This document shows positions 26,601-38,087 of a stretch of DNA of 64,000 nucleotides, piece after piece. The notes beneath the pieces were generated by a model. It worked only from the letters and a program-made list of their open reading frames with translations, made no database searches and was not told where the DNA came from. Every line of letters starts with the position of its first letter. The first letter of the stretch is position 1. The position numbers and the translations under genes were made by a program. Origin of the DNA: Lingula anatina (taxonomy: Eukaryota; Brachiopoda; Lingulata; Lingulida; Lingulidae); NCBI RefSeq assembly GCF_001039355.2, contig NW_019776079.1:986023-1050022 (forward strand), in the 5' to 3' direction.

Positions 26601-29600
26601 TGCATTGGATAATATATTTTTTCACTTGACAAGAAGAACATGCATTTAATAGACTGACAGTAAAGCTAAATAGATTTTAAAAAAACTAAGATAATTTGCA
26701 GTATACACTGTAGCATTGGTAAGTTCCAATATCTTATATTTTATTTTATTTACTTTAGCTGTTACAGTATGTCTAGTATTTGCTCTTCTATTTGCTTTCC
26801 ATTTCAGCCAGCAGAATACATCTTCCCTGGTTATTAACTCAAAAGTGGCATCTGCAAGTGTAGTCAAACCAGGATATGGATTTCAATTTGACCATGGTCA
26901 ACAAGTCACAGTGACATTCAAGCATTATAAACAAGGACTGGCAAACACTTCCAAATGTGTGTTTTTGGATATGAGGTATAGGGTGAATTTTGAAACTGCT
27001 GCACACTGCATTGTCATTATCATGCAAATACATGCATACATGGGTCTTTCTGGTAAATTTCATGTAAATAACTTAATTGTTTTTAGGTTGGTGACAAATT
27101 GGTGGAAAAATATCAAATACATATGCCTCAAAAATTTTATTATTTTACATTTGACCTGAAAGTTATGTGGTAGTATGAGCATTACCACACTTTTGACAAT
27201 AAACATCTGCAGTGATGAAATTTGCAAAAAAAGGAAGAAGAAGAAGAAAATACCAATGCTTTAGCTTTTATGCTGTAACATATTTACCCCTTTTTATTTA
27301 GTTTGCGTTCCCCAGCTTGGTCAACAAGAGGCTGCCGCAAAATTTCTGAAAATGCCACTTACACGGTTTGTGCCTGCAACCACCTCACAAGTTTTGCTGT
27401 CCTTATGGACATAGGGGGAACTGTAGGAAAGGTGAATGGGATTAAGAAATGTTGAGTGTTGCCTTCTGCACAAAGTCCTCACTCATTGATTGCCTTGTTC
27501 ACTTCTGTAATATTCAAAATAGTCTGTCAGCAGCGCCATCCACCTCTTCATTTGCCTTGTTTATTTCTTGTTACTCATGTTCAAAGTGCAAATCAAACTG
27601 ATATTTTAAAAGAGACTTATTCTAATTTCTAATGTTTTTAGATTCACAGAAACAGTGACCAGGCAGATGGAAGAGCCCTGTCAGTGATCACGTTAGTGGG
27701 TTGTACCATCTCTATTGTCTGTTTACTTATCTGTGTCATCACATTTACAGTGTTCAGGTGAGATATTCTGTGAAATCTTAAACTGCTGTTCCTAAGTTCT
27801 GGTTGATTATGAATAAATTGCACATATAAGAATGCTGTACATAGCCAATTGTGGCTGTATTCTTAAAATGACCCACAAGATTTTCTGGAAGCTCCATTGT
27901 GGTATACGTAATCCAAGTATTTTGATCGAAAACAAGGCTGTATTCTTAAAACTATTATATTAGAAAGGTTTCCGGGTGGTGCTTGACTTACTTGATTCAA
28001 ACGGCAACGTGCTTTCATATAGAGAAATCACGGATGCATACGAAATACGCCTCCCATTCACAAAATATTTTGGCCTAAGAAATGCTATCTACAATGCATT
28101 TCCCAATTTAAAAAGAATAGTTGTTACACAGAAAACCTATAACCCAAAAATACCCAAACCGCTTATGATTATTGGAAAAACAAAAAAAGGCTGTAAAGCG
28201 ATTTATGATACATTTATAAAAAACTGTACTAAACCCCTAAAAATGAAATAAAATGGGAAAGGTCTTTTAATAATGCAATAACATGGAATCTTAGCTACAA
28301 TCATCTCCTGACAGATATAAAAGAATCCAAACTCTGATGGTTTAATTTTAGATGTATTCATAGAATTCTAGGGACAAAATACTTGCTGTTATAATATAAA
28401 ATAGTTGATAATCCTCATTGCAATTTATGTAGTACAAGGATGGAAACAATTGAACATCTATTCGTAGATTGTGATCTTGCAAAAAACTTGTCTTTTTCTT
28501 TTTTTTTTGTCATCTCAGGGATCATTTTTGACAGAAACTAGAGAAATACAAAATTGTTCTTCATCACAAATTTTGGTGGGTGAAGAAAACAAGTTATTGT
28601 ACATTACCATCATTTCTATTTTCAACTTCAGTAATAAGTATGATCTCCCATGCACGTGAATTAAACAAATTAGTACTTCCCCAAACCACTGTGTTTTTGA
28701 ATACTTTTATCATGTTGAAATTAGAGTTATTATTTATCCATGATTTGAGCAAATGTAATGCAAAAAGACCATATAAATCAGTTGTCATTTGAAATGTTTG
28801 ATACATGTACCTACAAATCTTTGTAGATGATTATTTACATCATACCTTTATTTTGTCATACTTAAAACACATTTATTTTTTAATGAATTTCTTATTTCAG
28901 GAGTTTGCGATGTTTGAGAAATGTTATCCACAGGAATCTGTGTCTTTGCCTTCTATTGGCAGAGACTGTGTTTCTTGCAGGAGTGGACAAAACACAGAAC
29001 CAGGTAAGTGGTCCAAGAAGATATGGTATAGATAAGATGGAAAAGCATTAGATATGTATACTCTTTGAAAGATAATGTTTGATTTCATTGCCCAGTTAAA
29101 TATTTACAACAATTATTATAACTTATAAACTTTTGATTTAAACTTTTAAAAACTTTTTAGTGTCATTTAAAAAGTTACACATAGATAAATGCTTTAATGC
29201 TCTAATTCAGGTTGGCTGTGCCATTGTAGCAGCCCTTCTCCATTTTTTCTTCCTCGCTGCCTTTGCATGGATGTGTTTAGAGGGAGTGCAGCTGTATATG
29301 CTGGTCATTGAAGTATTCGAGTCCAAAAATTGCCGTTCCCTCTATTTTTATTTAATGGGTTATGGTATGTATGTTAATGTATGTATATTGGTAGGTAATC
29401 TGCTTGTAATCTGCTTGTATCTGAATCTGAACTGTGACATACAGAGGTGAGATCTCTTTTCCAAATCAAAGTGACATTTACCAACGACTTGATTACATAA
29501 GAAGAGATGGGAAATTCTGAAACCCACAGAAATTTAATTTACATATTTAATTGTACCACTTCAAACTGTAGCTTCTTGGGGTCCCGAAGGAACCAGTGGT

Positions 29601-32600
29601 AAGATGAAAAGTTGATAAAAGAAAAATGCTATGACTCATGCTCTACAATAACTGTAAACTTAATTGATAAAAACAATTAACTAATTAAATAATTTTGATA
29701 CGTATTTGATGGTTCATATTTGCATTTCAAAAACTGTTTGGATTTCATATTTAATAATGTAAAAAAGGTTGCCAAAAATAAAGTTAAGTTTACCTTTTAT
29801 GCTTAAACACATTCTTATAATTAGACTAGCCATTCATTTAAATATTTAAATTTGTCACAGGTTTACCTGCCTTTATTGTTGCCATATCAGCAGCTGCTAG
29901 ACCATCTGGGTATGGCACGCTCCAGTTGTAAGTTTTGGTATACATTTTGACATTTCTCTAGAAAGCATTTTCTGTTCGAAGCAAGTAATTTTTGTGAGGT
30001 TTAAAGTGTCTGTTTGGCATTTCCAACTTTCAAATTCCACATCCTATGCTGGAGACCCCCACTTCTCTCTGTGTTTTCCTTTCTTAGAAACCTGTTGTGG
30101 TTTCAGGAAGAGGAAATTCTTCTAAGAGAAAGCAAATCATGGCATGCATATCATGCGGTGTGAGATGAAGTGGAGTGGGTAATATCTGGATCAAATTTTG
30201 AGACCATTTGCAAAATTGCCATCTCCATATGCTGCTTTCATACAGTTGCACTGAAATCTTCAAATGTTTCATGTGCTATTTTTATTGGTCTATTAATTAT
30301 TGGAGAGAGTGGGAGTAGTGTGCACTTTATCTAGAAAATTTCCAACACTTGAATCTAAATAATCAATCATAAACAAAAATTCCAGAAGACCATAAGTGAC
30401 TGTTATAGTGGAAGTATACCATATTTTAAAATACAAATCCATTACAGACCACTGCATGATACAAATATTTTTTTATGTATTTTGTACGATGTCAATATTA
30501 TTTGCATTTTCCTTTTCAGTTGTTGGCTGTCCACAGAGCACTTGTTTATCCTCAGTTTTGCCATTCCAGTTTCTGTAACAGTCATTGTGAGTAGCATTAA
30601 CTGAAAAATGTCATTCATGTTTTTCAAATGCCCTATAAAAAGGGATAATCCTTGGAAATATTTGTTTTTCAAACTTGCATTAATATTCATATGAACAACT
30701 AGCTCCAGAAACAATGAGTATTTTTACATCAATTGTAATGAATTTTACTGTTTTTTATTGCTTGTCTGATTGTTAAAGTGAAATAAAAAAGTTTTGCTTT
30801 TAAGTTGTGCATTATAATTCATTTCAATATTTACTAACTGACATTATTATACAGCTCCTTTATACTGTGAAAAAAAACCAGAATTTTTATAGGAAATACT
30901 CCTTTACAACATTTTCAGTGCTGCAAGTCATGTCCAAGTTACAAAATACAGGTATCATATTAATGTGTACTGTATTGTTGTTTTATTTTCAGTTCAACAC
31001 AGTTATTCTTATCATTGCCATGCGAGTGGTGGTATCTCACAACAAAGAACAGTCCACAAAAAACAAGTTGAGGTTAGTCAATGAATAGCAGCTGATATTT
31101 TTGTGTCTTTCTTCAGGTACTAATGGATTTTTAAAGTGATAATATTGTGACCTGCACATGTCACAATATATTCTAAAACTACTGTACCAAAACTACAATA
31201 ACTATTTAAAACAAGTTTATACAAGGACCTATAATCAGGCATTGTTAGAGGATAGAGACCATTCTCAGAGACTATCGTACTAATTTTGGATCGAACTATC
31301 TCCAAGGGGATTCTGGCATAATTGCAATTAACTTAAGTGGCTTTAGCAGCTTAGATGTCTGTCATGCCTACTGCAGCTGAGAGGGGGTATTTAACTATCG
31401 TTTAGCAGCTTTAGCAGACGTGCCAGACATCTAAGCTGCTAAAGCTGAAAGCAATATAGCGAGAAACCCCTTGGAGATGGACCGATCCTGTTAGATCGAT
31501 CTAGGGATGGGAACCCAGTCTTACACTTTATATGTAAACATTTGGGTGACTATATGTAGTGGTTGGTGTAAAATAGTCTTTCCACTTTTGCCATTGGCTA
31601 GATTTGATAGAGTCATATTAATGCACATGTGCCTTTAGGTGTGACATAGCTTAAATTATTACACTCTGAGTTATTATCTTGAGGTAAAAGAAGAAAATGA
31701 AAAACAAAACATTTCAACATTGCACTTGCAGACTGTGGTTAAAAGGCTCAGCAATCCTGGTGTGTTTACTTGGACTGACATGGATCTTTGGATTCCTGTA
31801 TCTGACCAAAGACCTTATGGCCTTTGCTTACATATTTACCATACTTAACTCCTTCCAGGTAAGAGAAAAGAAGGCTGCCTTAGTCTTAAATAGTGTTTAG
31901 ACACATAGAAACACTCAAACTGGTTTAACATAAATGTTGATTAGATGTTTGTCCTTCTGACTAAAATGCTGGTAATTTCATTTAATTGCATGTCTTGGCT
32001 TAATCTAGACAGAGTCCAGTCTGTTTCTAACTACATGTATATATCTGATTGCACAGTAATTATAGTGAATGTTTGACATGGCACACAATAATTTCTATGA
32101 CATGTACATGTGTATGTAAAAGTGAAAATAATGAAGAGATGTATTCTTTATCAGACCATCATTAGGTAATGCTTGTTTTCAGTTACCTGATGATTACTTT
32201 GCATTTCAAATGTACTGTTACAGCATCCACTGATGTAATATCATAGCTGAACAAACCACATCTTACTCAAATACTAGTCCTGTTGTCAATTCAATAAAGC
32301 TTCAAAGATTCAAAATTTTCAAAGCAAAGCAAAACAATTTTATTATGTTACAGGGATTATTCATCTTCATCTTCCACTGTGCTATGAATGACAATGTACA
32401 GAGCCAGTACAAGAAGACCCTAGCCACCATTACATGTCTGCCCTGTGATTTCCAGGACAAATACAGGGATTCACGTTCTTTGTCTGTCAATCACATGCCA
32501 GAACACTACAGTGTGAGTAAAAAACTCATGACAAGTAGTTGCTAACCAAGCTACATGTATGTAAACAATTCAGTGCATATAATATCAAATTGGATTAGAG

Positions 32601-34214
32601 TATTAAAACTAAGAAAATTTACAAAATCAATTTTTTTTCATTTAGCAGTTATTTAGGTGGTTTACTAGTATCTTTAATGATAACATGTCTTAGGTTCAAC
32701 TATATTCCATTAAATATAGTATGTGAATGTAGTTTTAATGTGGTATTTAATGTGATTTCATCTTATTTTCTTGTCTCAATGGCTTTTTCTATGTAAAATT
32801 GGTAAGTGTTTCAGTGAATTAAAAAATTTTGTTATGCTCATTAGTTCCTCCATAGAAGAACAATGCAAATCTGAACTATGTTAGCTTGCTGTAGTCACTG
32901 TTGATCACATTGATGTTGAGTTGACTGACAGCTTAGTGACATTATGTGAGGTTTTCATTGTTACACTTACAGTTTGTTTAGATAACCCCTTATGAACAAA
33001 TATTTTAAAAGTTAAAAAGTTATATAAAGCTGTTGAAGCTCTTCAGCTAATTTTTGGATTAGGTGTAGCCAGCTTGTTCTTGATTTTAACATTTCAAATC
33101 TAAATCATTTTTTTCTGATGATTTGTTATTGCAGTATTTCAGTATTTAATAGTCTTGTTCTATTTCTCATAGGACTCTTTCATGTTATTTTTTGAATCAC
33201 TGCCTCAGAAAAACAATAAAAAAACTTTAAAAAAAGCACTCAAAGAGTGCAAACTTTTGGCTAAGGCAACTCATTTATCAAATGGATTACCACCAAAATC
33301 CACCAAATTACCAATCATAATCCAGCCATAACTTTTGAGTTAGGCTGTTACCTAAAAAACAAGCCAACAAAGGAAGAAATATTACATCCTTGTCAGGGCC
33401 AATAAATATCAATTAAGGAGCATTATTGCTTTGGTGATTTAAACAATTTTGGTAAAATACCGGTATTGGTTTCAGACATAATGATAACAACAAAAAATAT
33501 TGTTTTATAAATAGGTTTGTTATGTACATTATGAATTAAGACATCATGTCATTTAAATCATTTTGTCTAAAAAGTTGGTGCCAAGTTCAGATGAAAAGGG
33601 ATATTTGATTATAAGTTATTTATTATTACAAAATGTATAATTCAAGTTTGAACCTCTGTTATGCTAGTTGATGGTATTTATTTCAAGACATCTAGTAGCA
33701 ATTCTTTCCCTGTTACTTTATCCATGTATGTGCACAACTCATTCTGTTGAAGTCCTTATTACTATTTCTCCATGCATAGTGTATGTATTGCTATTTAGTC
33801 GTATTGAGAGTAAGAAACTCCCTTCTTCTTTTTCTATCTTTGCATCGTAGTGCACCTCAAGTGAATTTTTAAGTAACCCTGCAAAAGGTAGATTTCATTT
33901 AAGAATGTTTAAAACTTTTTCTGTTTATATATGTATGGCTCTTGATGTGTCACATTTCATTAAATTTTATCAAATTCTCATGAACTCCGTTTTAGAAATG
34001 GTATCAGTTTTAAGATGAAAGCCCAGGCAAAATCTTTGTTGGATTTTTAAAAAGATGTCATAATGGAATATTGGCAATATGTAGAGCTGATTAGAATAAG
34101 AAAAAAGGACAAGTCTGTGTCATTTTGTTATAATGGCTTGATCAAATACCTTATGTTTTATTACAGAGACAAACATCCACCACATATGCCAGTAAGAAGC
34201 ATTCTTTGGTGTAA
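20663..34214 (+). CDS. Adhesion GPCR: C-type lectin, HormR, GAIN/GPS, 7TM (latrophilin-like), 5' end missing
   Basis: Twenty exons join without a phase error: 20663-20800, 21552-21714, 23514-23662, 23973-24398, 24658-24758, 24896-25093, 25539-25607, 25761-25872, 26186-26396, 26808-26975, 27302-27431, 27642-27757, 28901-29003, 29211-29364, 29861-29927, 30520-30586, 30993-31072, 31732-31858, 32354-32512 and 34167-34214. They encode 928 residues plus a stop. The order is C-type lectin fold, Thr/Pro stalk, hormone-receptor domain, GAIN with GPS, seven helices and a short tail. The helix region ([15 protein letters not shown]) and the HormR domain resemble latrophilins (ADGRL). Family role: a surface receptor, self-cleaved at the GPS, with an N-terminal part that binds ligands or matrix. 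The signal peptide exon was not found. Candidate poly(A) signals are at 34824-34829 and 34863-34868. Confidence 0.92.
21795..22084 (+). repeat. Dispersed repeat D, best copy
   Basis: Lies in the second lectin intron. It opens AACTAGAAAAGCACTCAGAG, then GACCTCCGCCAAGGCAGC, carries TGATCCGGATCACCACC and AAAATTTCATCAAAATCGG, a GACA-rich tract, and closes CATAACCTCCTTGGCGGAGG. The ends are partly complementary (CCTCCGCCAAGG against CCTTGGCGGAGG). I recognise this as a repeat type common in aquatic animal genomes but do not assign a family name. Confidence 0.8.
23973..24758 (+). other. Thr/Pro-rich stalk and hormone-receptor (HormR) domain
   Basis: The first part of exon 23973-24398 encodes about 75 residues made almost wholly of Thr and Pro, a mucin-like stalk expected to carry O-glycans. 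The rest, with exon 24658-24758, encodes a HormR domain: CLVPST...VSW, then TECPEGT, GWWECN, GPDYSDC and HPWV in the order seen in latrophilin HormR domains. The stalk sits between the lectin and HormR domains, so it likely holds the lectin away from the membrane. Confidence 0.88.
24896..27431 (+). other. GAIN domain with GPS autoproteolysis motif
   Basis: Six exons encode a GAIN-type domain. The GPS is complete: KCVFLDMR, then AWSTRGC and [12 protein letters not shown]. The four GPS cysteines, the tryptophan and the HLT tripeptide are present, so self-cleavage between Leu and Thr is expected. The new N-terminus TSFAVLMD would be the tethered agonist (Stachel) peptide. Several NxS/T sites occur upstream (NLT, NTT, NTS). 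Confidence 0.92.
27968..28488 (+). mobile_element. LINE fragment (RT C-terminal region and zf-RVT), degenerate
   Basis: Lies in the intron between TM1 and TM2 exons, in the same orientation. The conceptual peptide opens [16 protein letters not shown], has [13 protein letters not shown], and after a frameshift and in-frame stops continues to [17 protein letters not shown]. This is the region C-terminal to the reverse transcriptase with a CxxC...H zf-RVT-like motif, as in L1/Tx1-type LINEs. It is 5' truncated and carries at least two stops and one frameshift, so it is inactive. Confidence 0.82.
31255..31521. mobile_element. Foldback element family B, full copy
   Basis: Lies in the intron between exons 30993-31072 and 31732-31858. 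The two arms pair: TTTAGCAGCTTAGATGTCTG on the left against CAGACATCTAAGCTGCTAAA on the right, with TCTCCAAGGGG against CCCCTTGGAGA further out. The ends are AGAGACCATTCTC and GGGAACCCAGTCT. No ORF. Confidence 0.88.
33233..33402 (+). repeat. Dispersed repeat D, decayed copy
   Basis: In the last receptor intron. AAGCACTCAAAGAGTGCAAAC, GGCTAAGGCAAC, GGATTACCACCAAAATCC and ATTACATCCTTGTCAGGG follow the order of the copy at 21795 with many changes. Confidence 0.65.
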
Positions 34215-34588
34215 TGGATAATTCTACTAAAAAAAAACCAGGAGGAGACAATTATAGACGTGGATGCCAAGTAGTGATTGCCATGGGAATCTTGTTTTTG
34301 GGAATCTCACCAAATTATTGCATTATGCAGTTACAAACCACATGTAATACTACAGAGTCATATTCCACAGGATATAATAGGATGATGTTCTAAATGACAA
34401 CTTCAAGCAAGTAGGATTGATACTGAGATTGTGTGCACGTCTCAAGAAGTCAACAAAAGGAAACGTGTAAAATTAATCATGGACATGTACTTCTCATAGC
34501 TATTGTGAAACACAACTGTAAAATCCCAAGAAATATACATAAAAAGGGATAAAGTATTACAAACCTGTATTGCACTAGAACCTGGAAG

Positions 34589-34647
<59 letters not shown>

Positions 34648-35072
34648 CACAGTCAAAGCTCATATACATGATAGGTATATGCATGTAAATAGACATTCCT
34701 CAATTAACTGTTGCCCCTTAAGTTTATTATAATGAATATCCAAGTTATGGGTGAAGGAGAATAACTATCTGTGACAAAAAACGTTCTGGCTACTTAATAT
34801 CCAATATATTCCCAATTCATTCAAATAAACTAGCTGTAGATGTAAATTTAATAGGATGTATTAATAAATTCAGTCAATACCAGTGACTATTTTTAACTTC
34901 GTATTTTAAAAATATTATATGGCAATTGACATTGTAAATAATTTTCTTATCATCACGAGAAGACTCCATAAGTTATATGAGCATATTTCTGGTGATGGAT
35001 AAAGAAGCGCCACTATGTTTATGTGCGCTCGCGCATTTGTGTGTGTATCGTTGGACTGCTGACTTTTTCAAA
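34215..35072. other. Receptor 3' UTR and upstream region of a candidate gene
   Basis: Contains the receptor's likely 3' UTR and poly(A) signals, and a (TA)n tract. From about 35000 a short CpG-containing stretch (GTGCGCTCGCGC) precedes the ATG at 35073. Confidence 0.5.
34591..34644. repeat. (TA)n microsatellite
   Basis: About 26 uninterrupted TA units in the probable 3' UTR of the adhesion GPCR. Confidence 0.96.
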
Positions 35073-35140
35073 ATGGCGTGGCAAAAATGGATTGAAGAAG
35101 AAATAAATGAAACAGTTGTTTTTCGTCCAAAATTCCACTG
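35073..35140 (+). CDS. Candidate first coding exon, unidentified protein
   Basis: An ATG in good context (AAAATGG) opens MAWQKWIEEEINETVVFRPK and runs into a strong donor, GTGAGA, in phase 2. The upstream ~80 bases are richer in CpG than the surroundings, as expected near a transcription start. No second exon with matching phase was identified downstream, so the gene is not established and the family is unknown. Confidence 0.3.
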
Positions 35141-35760
35141 GTGAGATGTCTAGGTAAATATTAAGTAAATTTTTCTCGGTACGCTTTGTATTGCAGTTTA
35201 TCCAAAATCTTGCTTTTCATAGATTCTTATTGATCTTTCAATCTTTGTTATACTTATTATTTTTGTGTCACATGCAGTACTGTGAGACACAGTATCAGTT
35301 TCTTTGTAAATATTTGCAAAACATATAAAGGATATGTATCTGTAGTAGAGCGGCCTTTGAACAGTTGAATTTTGTGTGAAATATTTTGCCAAAATATGAA
35401 ACCGTTCTTTAATGTGTATACCGCGTAGTTACCTTTTTAAGAAATTTGGTTATGTTTGATTTTCACGTTCAAAAAATGAAAAATTGGGGGTTGATAACCG
35501 AAAAACAAAAAAAAAAGGCTTACAGCTTTAACTGTCCAATGACTTCATAATGAGATGTAAACTCAGTAGAATAGATGAAAAATAACTGAAACAGTGACAC
35601 TGGTGCGTTTAAAACTTTTGACTTGCGAATTCTCTCTCTGCCGTTTGAAAGATTTTAGTATTATATGATAGCTAGATAAAAAATGATTGTAGTGGACAAA
35701 GGAGGATTTTATCTCCCGCATTCATGTGTCATGCCAAAATGCATAAGTCTGTCGAAATGG

Positions 35761-35918
35761 TGATTAACAAAAATCAAAAGCAGCAAATTTTGAGTTTGGT
35801 CGGCAAAGATTTTATTTATAAACCTCTTTAAAATATAAATGATTAACGCAAATCAAAAGCAGCAAATTTTGAGTTGTTGAGCAAAGTTTTATTCATAAAC
35901 CTTTTTAAAATATAAATG
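35761..35918. repeat. Tandem duplication, ~78-base unit, two copies
   Basis: Two adjacent units share ATCAAAAGCAGCAAATTTTG, GCAAAG.TTTTATT.ATAAACC and TTAAAATATAAATGA, with about ten differences. Confidence 0.88.
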
Positions 35919-36309
35919 AATCTGAATAATCGCAATGGGGTAGTAAAAAACAAGGCGGTCATGCATAAAACTGGTTGCATACTGAAAACTTGTCATCTAA
36001 TTTATACTAAGTCATATCTCGTAAATGCGTGTTTTCAAATTCAAATTATTTTTTCTCGCAATATGAGCACAAGAAAAAAAATTCTACATGACATTCTCGA
36101 ACGAGTACGTTAGTGATTCATAGGTTTCTTGTATTTTCATAACATACAGCTGTGTTATTCCTCGACATCGGGCACTTATTAATTTGAGTTTGTTAAAATG
36201 ATTGTGAATGTTTCCCCTGTTGCAACTTAAATATAGTACAATGTTTGCCAGATTTTACTAACTTCACCATCCAATCCTCATCCCCTGTTTCCGCAGCCCC
36301 GAAGCAAGG

Positions 36310-36579
36310 TTAACAATCGCCGTTTTGCAACATGCCCGGTAGTCGATTGGCAAACATGTGGCAGTTGTTGAAAAACCAGTTGTACTCTCCAAATCTCGAT
36401 TTGTAGGATCGTGAAAACTCTTTGGTGGCTTCAATGCCACAGGTACTCGTCGCTGCTGGCCAAGCCTCCCATCGGACTTCGCAGCGTAGAACGGCAGGGG
36501 ACGTCCCAAAAGAATACCCCATCTCGCCATTCTCATCACGAATTCCCCACTCAAAGATTATCCCACAAAGATTGGTGTC
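36310..36579 (-). CDS. Candidate terminal exon with an NNCHxF motif
   Basis: On the minus strand a good acceptor (CTTCCACTCCTAG) is followed by 89 open codons and TAA. The peptide starts DTNLCGIIFEWG and contains GEMGYSFGTS, YKSRFGEYNWF, NNCHMFANRL and ends NGDC. The NNCHxFAN core resembles the NC-box with neighbouring aromatic residues seen in LRAT-like and PPPDE-type papain-fold proteins, where the cysteine is catalytic. That likeness is only a short motif and I do not assign a function. Upstream exons were not found with matching phase. It could also be a lone exon of a pseudogene. Confidence 0.4.
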   Translation of the reverse strand, partial: DTNLCGIIFEWGIRDENGEMGYSFGTSPAVLRCEVRWEAWPAATSTCGIEATKEFSRSYKSRFGEYNWFFNNCHMFANRLPGMLQNGDC

Positions 36580-38015
36580 CTAGGAGTGGAAGACCGGGCT
36601 CCCATATGATTAGTACAGGTTAGGGTTAGTATATTTGACGAATGTCACCTGTACAAAGTAATGGGAAGCGGACTACTGTTCATAGCGGACTTCCATTCCT
36701 GTTACAACGACACTATTTTATTTACCATACCTTGGAAGTTTACTTCATCCGACCGTACAGTTGATATCATGAACATGACGTTCACGCAGAGATAGGAAAA
36801 CAACGACCTACAAAAAGGATTTCATTTAAGCATAATATAAAACTCCAAAAATAGAAAATGCCCACGCCACGTGAGGCTCTGATTGATATTCAATTTCACG
36901 ATCAAAGATAATTTCCCGTGATGTTGCCACGCCTGCAAACTGGACCTCGTTATCTTTTCAAAGATGACGCCTTGGAAAATAAATTTACCGAATATTTAAT
37001 TTGAGGCTGATTAAAGAGATTGCACAATAAGAAATGGTTGCGTGCGTGCGTGCGTGATCGTCAAAATCAGAATTGAAGGTTTTTAGATCACGCAAAAGAT
37101 GCCGGAAAAAAATAAATGTAATATTTTAAACATATATCTCACTCCATTTGCAAGAGGTGACTCGGGGGATAATTACAGGCTTCACCACGAGTACACATTT
37201 GCTCACATTTATCGTCTGGTGAGTGATTTGTTGCAGAAACGCAATGTTCTGAAGATGGGAGGATGGAACAACTTTCTTCGAGCCCTGATACTATCTTTAC
37301 TGAGCAGCTGCTTCCTGAATTGGAGTTACCAATGCAGTGGAAATTCAGCCCCCTAACAATCTGGACCAATTCCGAAAAGCTTTTCTGGACGAATGATGTA
37401 ATTTTCCACAAACCGGAATTCTTGCCTTGTTGAAGGTAGTACGGTAGTAGGCCCTAACTCACGCTAATTAATTAGACATGCGGTCTTTAACGAGCACATG
37501 CTCATGCTAATTGTGTATAAATTTGGTGCCATTTGGTGCTACTGTTTTAATTTTATGGACTGTGAGATTCAGTGTGGAACATCAGATTTCCGAGATTTGA
37601 GGGGATGTATGGTCTAAATTTGAATAAATGGTATAAAATAGGGGTATCTTCACGGGTATTCGTATTTTCTGTACCGTGAGTCATGTTAAATATGGTATCT
37701 GATATAAGAAACACTGTTCAAGATGCGAGATGATCATATGATCATGATTAAAACGAAAAAAAGACAAAGAATTGAAGGTGGGGCAACATTTTGACCAAGG
37801 GTGTACATGTATATGTTAAAACAGGTGTCTCAGAGTGTCACTGCAAATTGGGAAGTTAACAGCCAAATACATTGAAAAAGCCTCATCATCTCAAGCGGCT
37901 TTGAGACACGTTTGCTGTTTGGTGCGTATTGGTCAAATATCGTCTCAAAACGCAACAGATCAAAAAATACCAAGTTTGCGCCAGTCATTTTATTCGTGCA
38001 TCTTCACTATTATAT

Positions 38016-38087
<72 letters not shown>

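Larger units (their letters stand above)
27642..32512 (+). other. Seven-transmembrane domain, class B2
   Basis: Helices can be placed in order: TM1 in exon 27642, TM2 in 28901 ([16 protein letters not shown]), TM3 in 29211 ([15 protein letters not shown]), TM4 across 29211 and 29861, TM5 across 30520 and 30993, TM6 in 31732 (GLTWIFG), TM7 across 31732 and 32354. The cysteine before TM3 and FCW in the second extracellular loop form the usual disulphide pair. TM2 and TM3 are very close to the latrophilin consensus. Confidence 0.93.
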
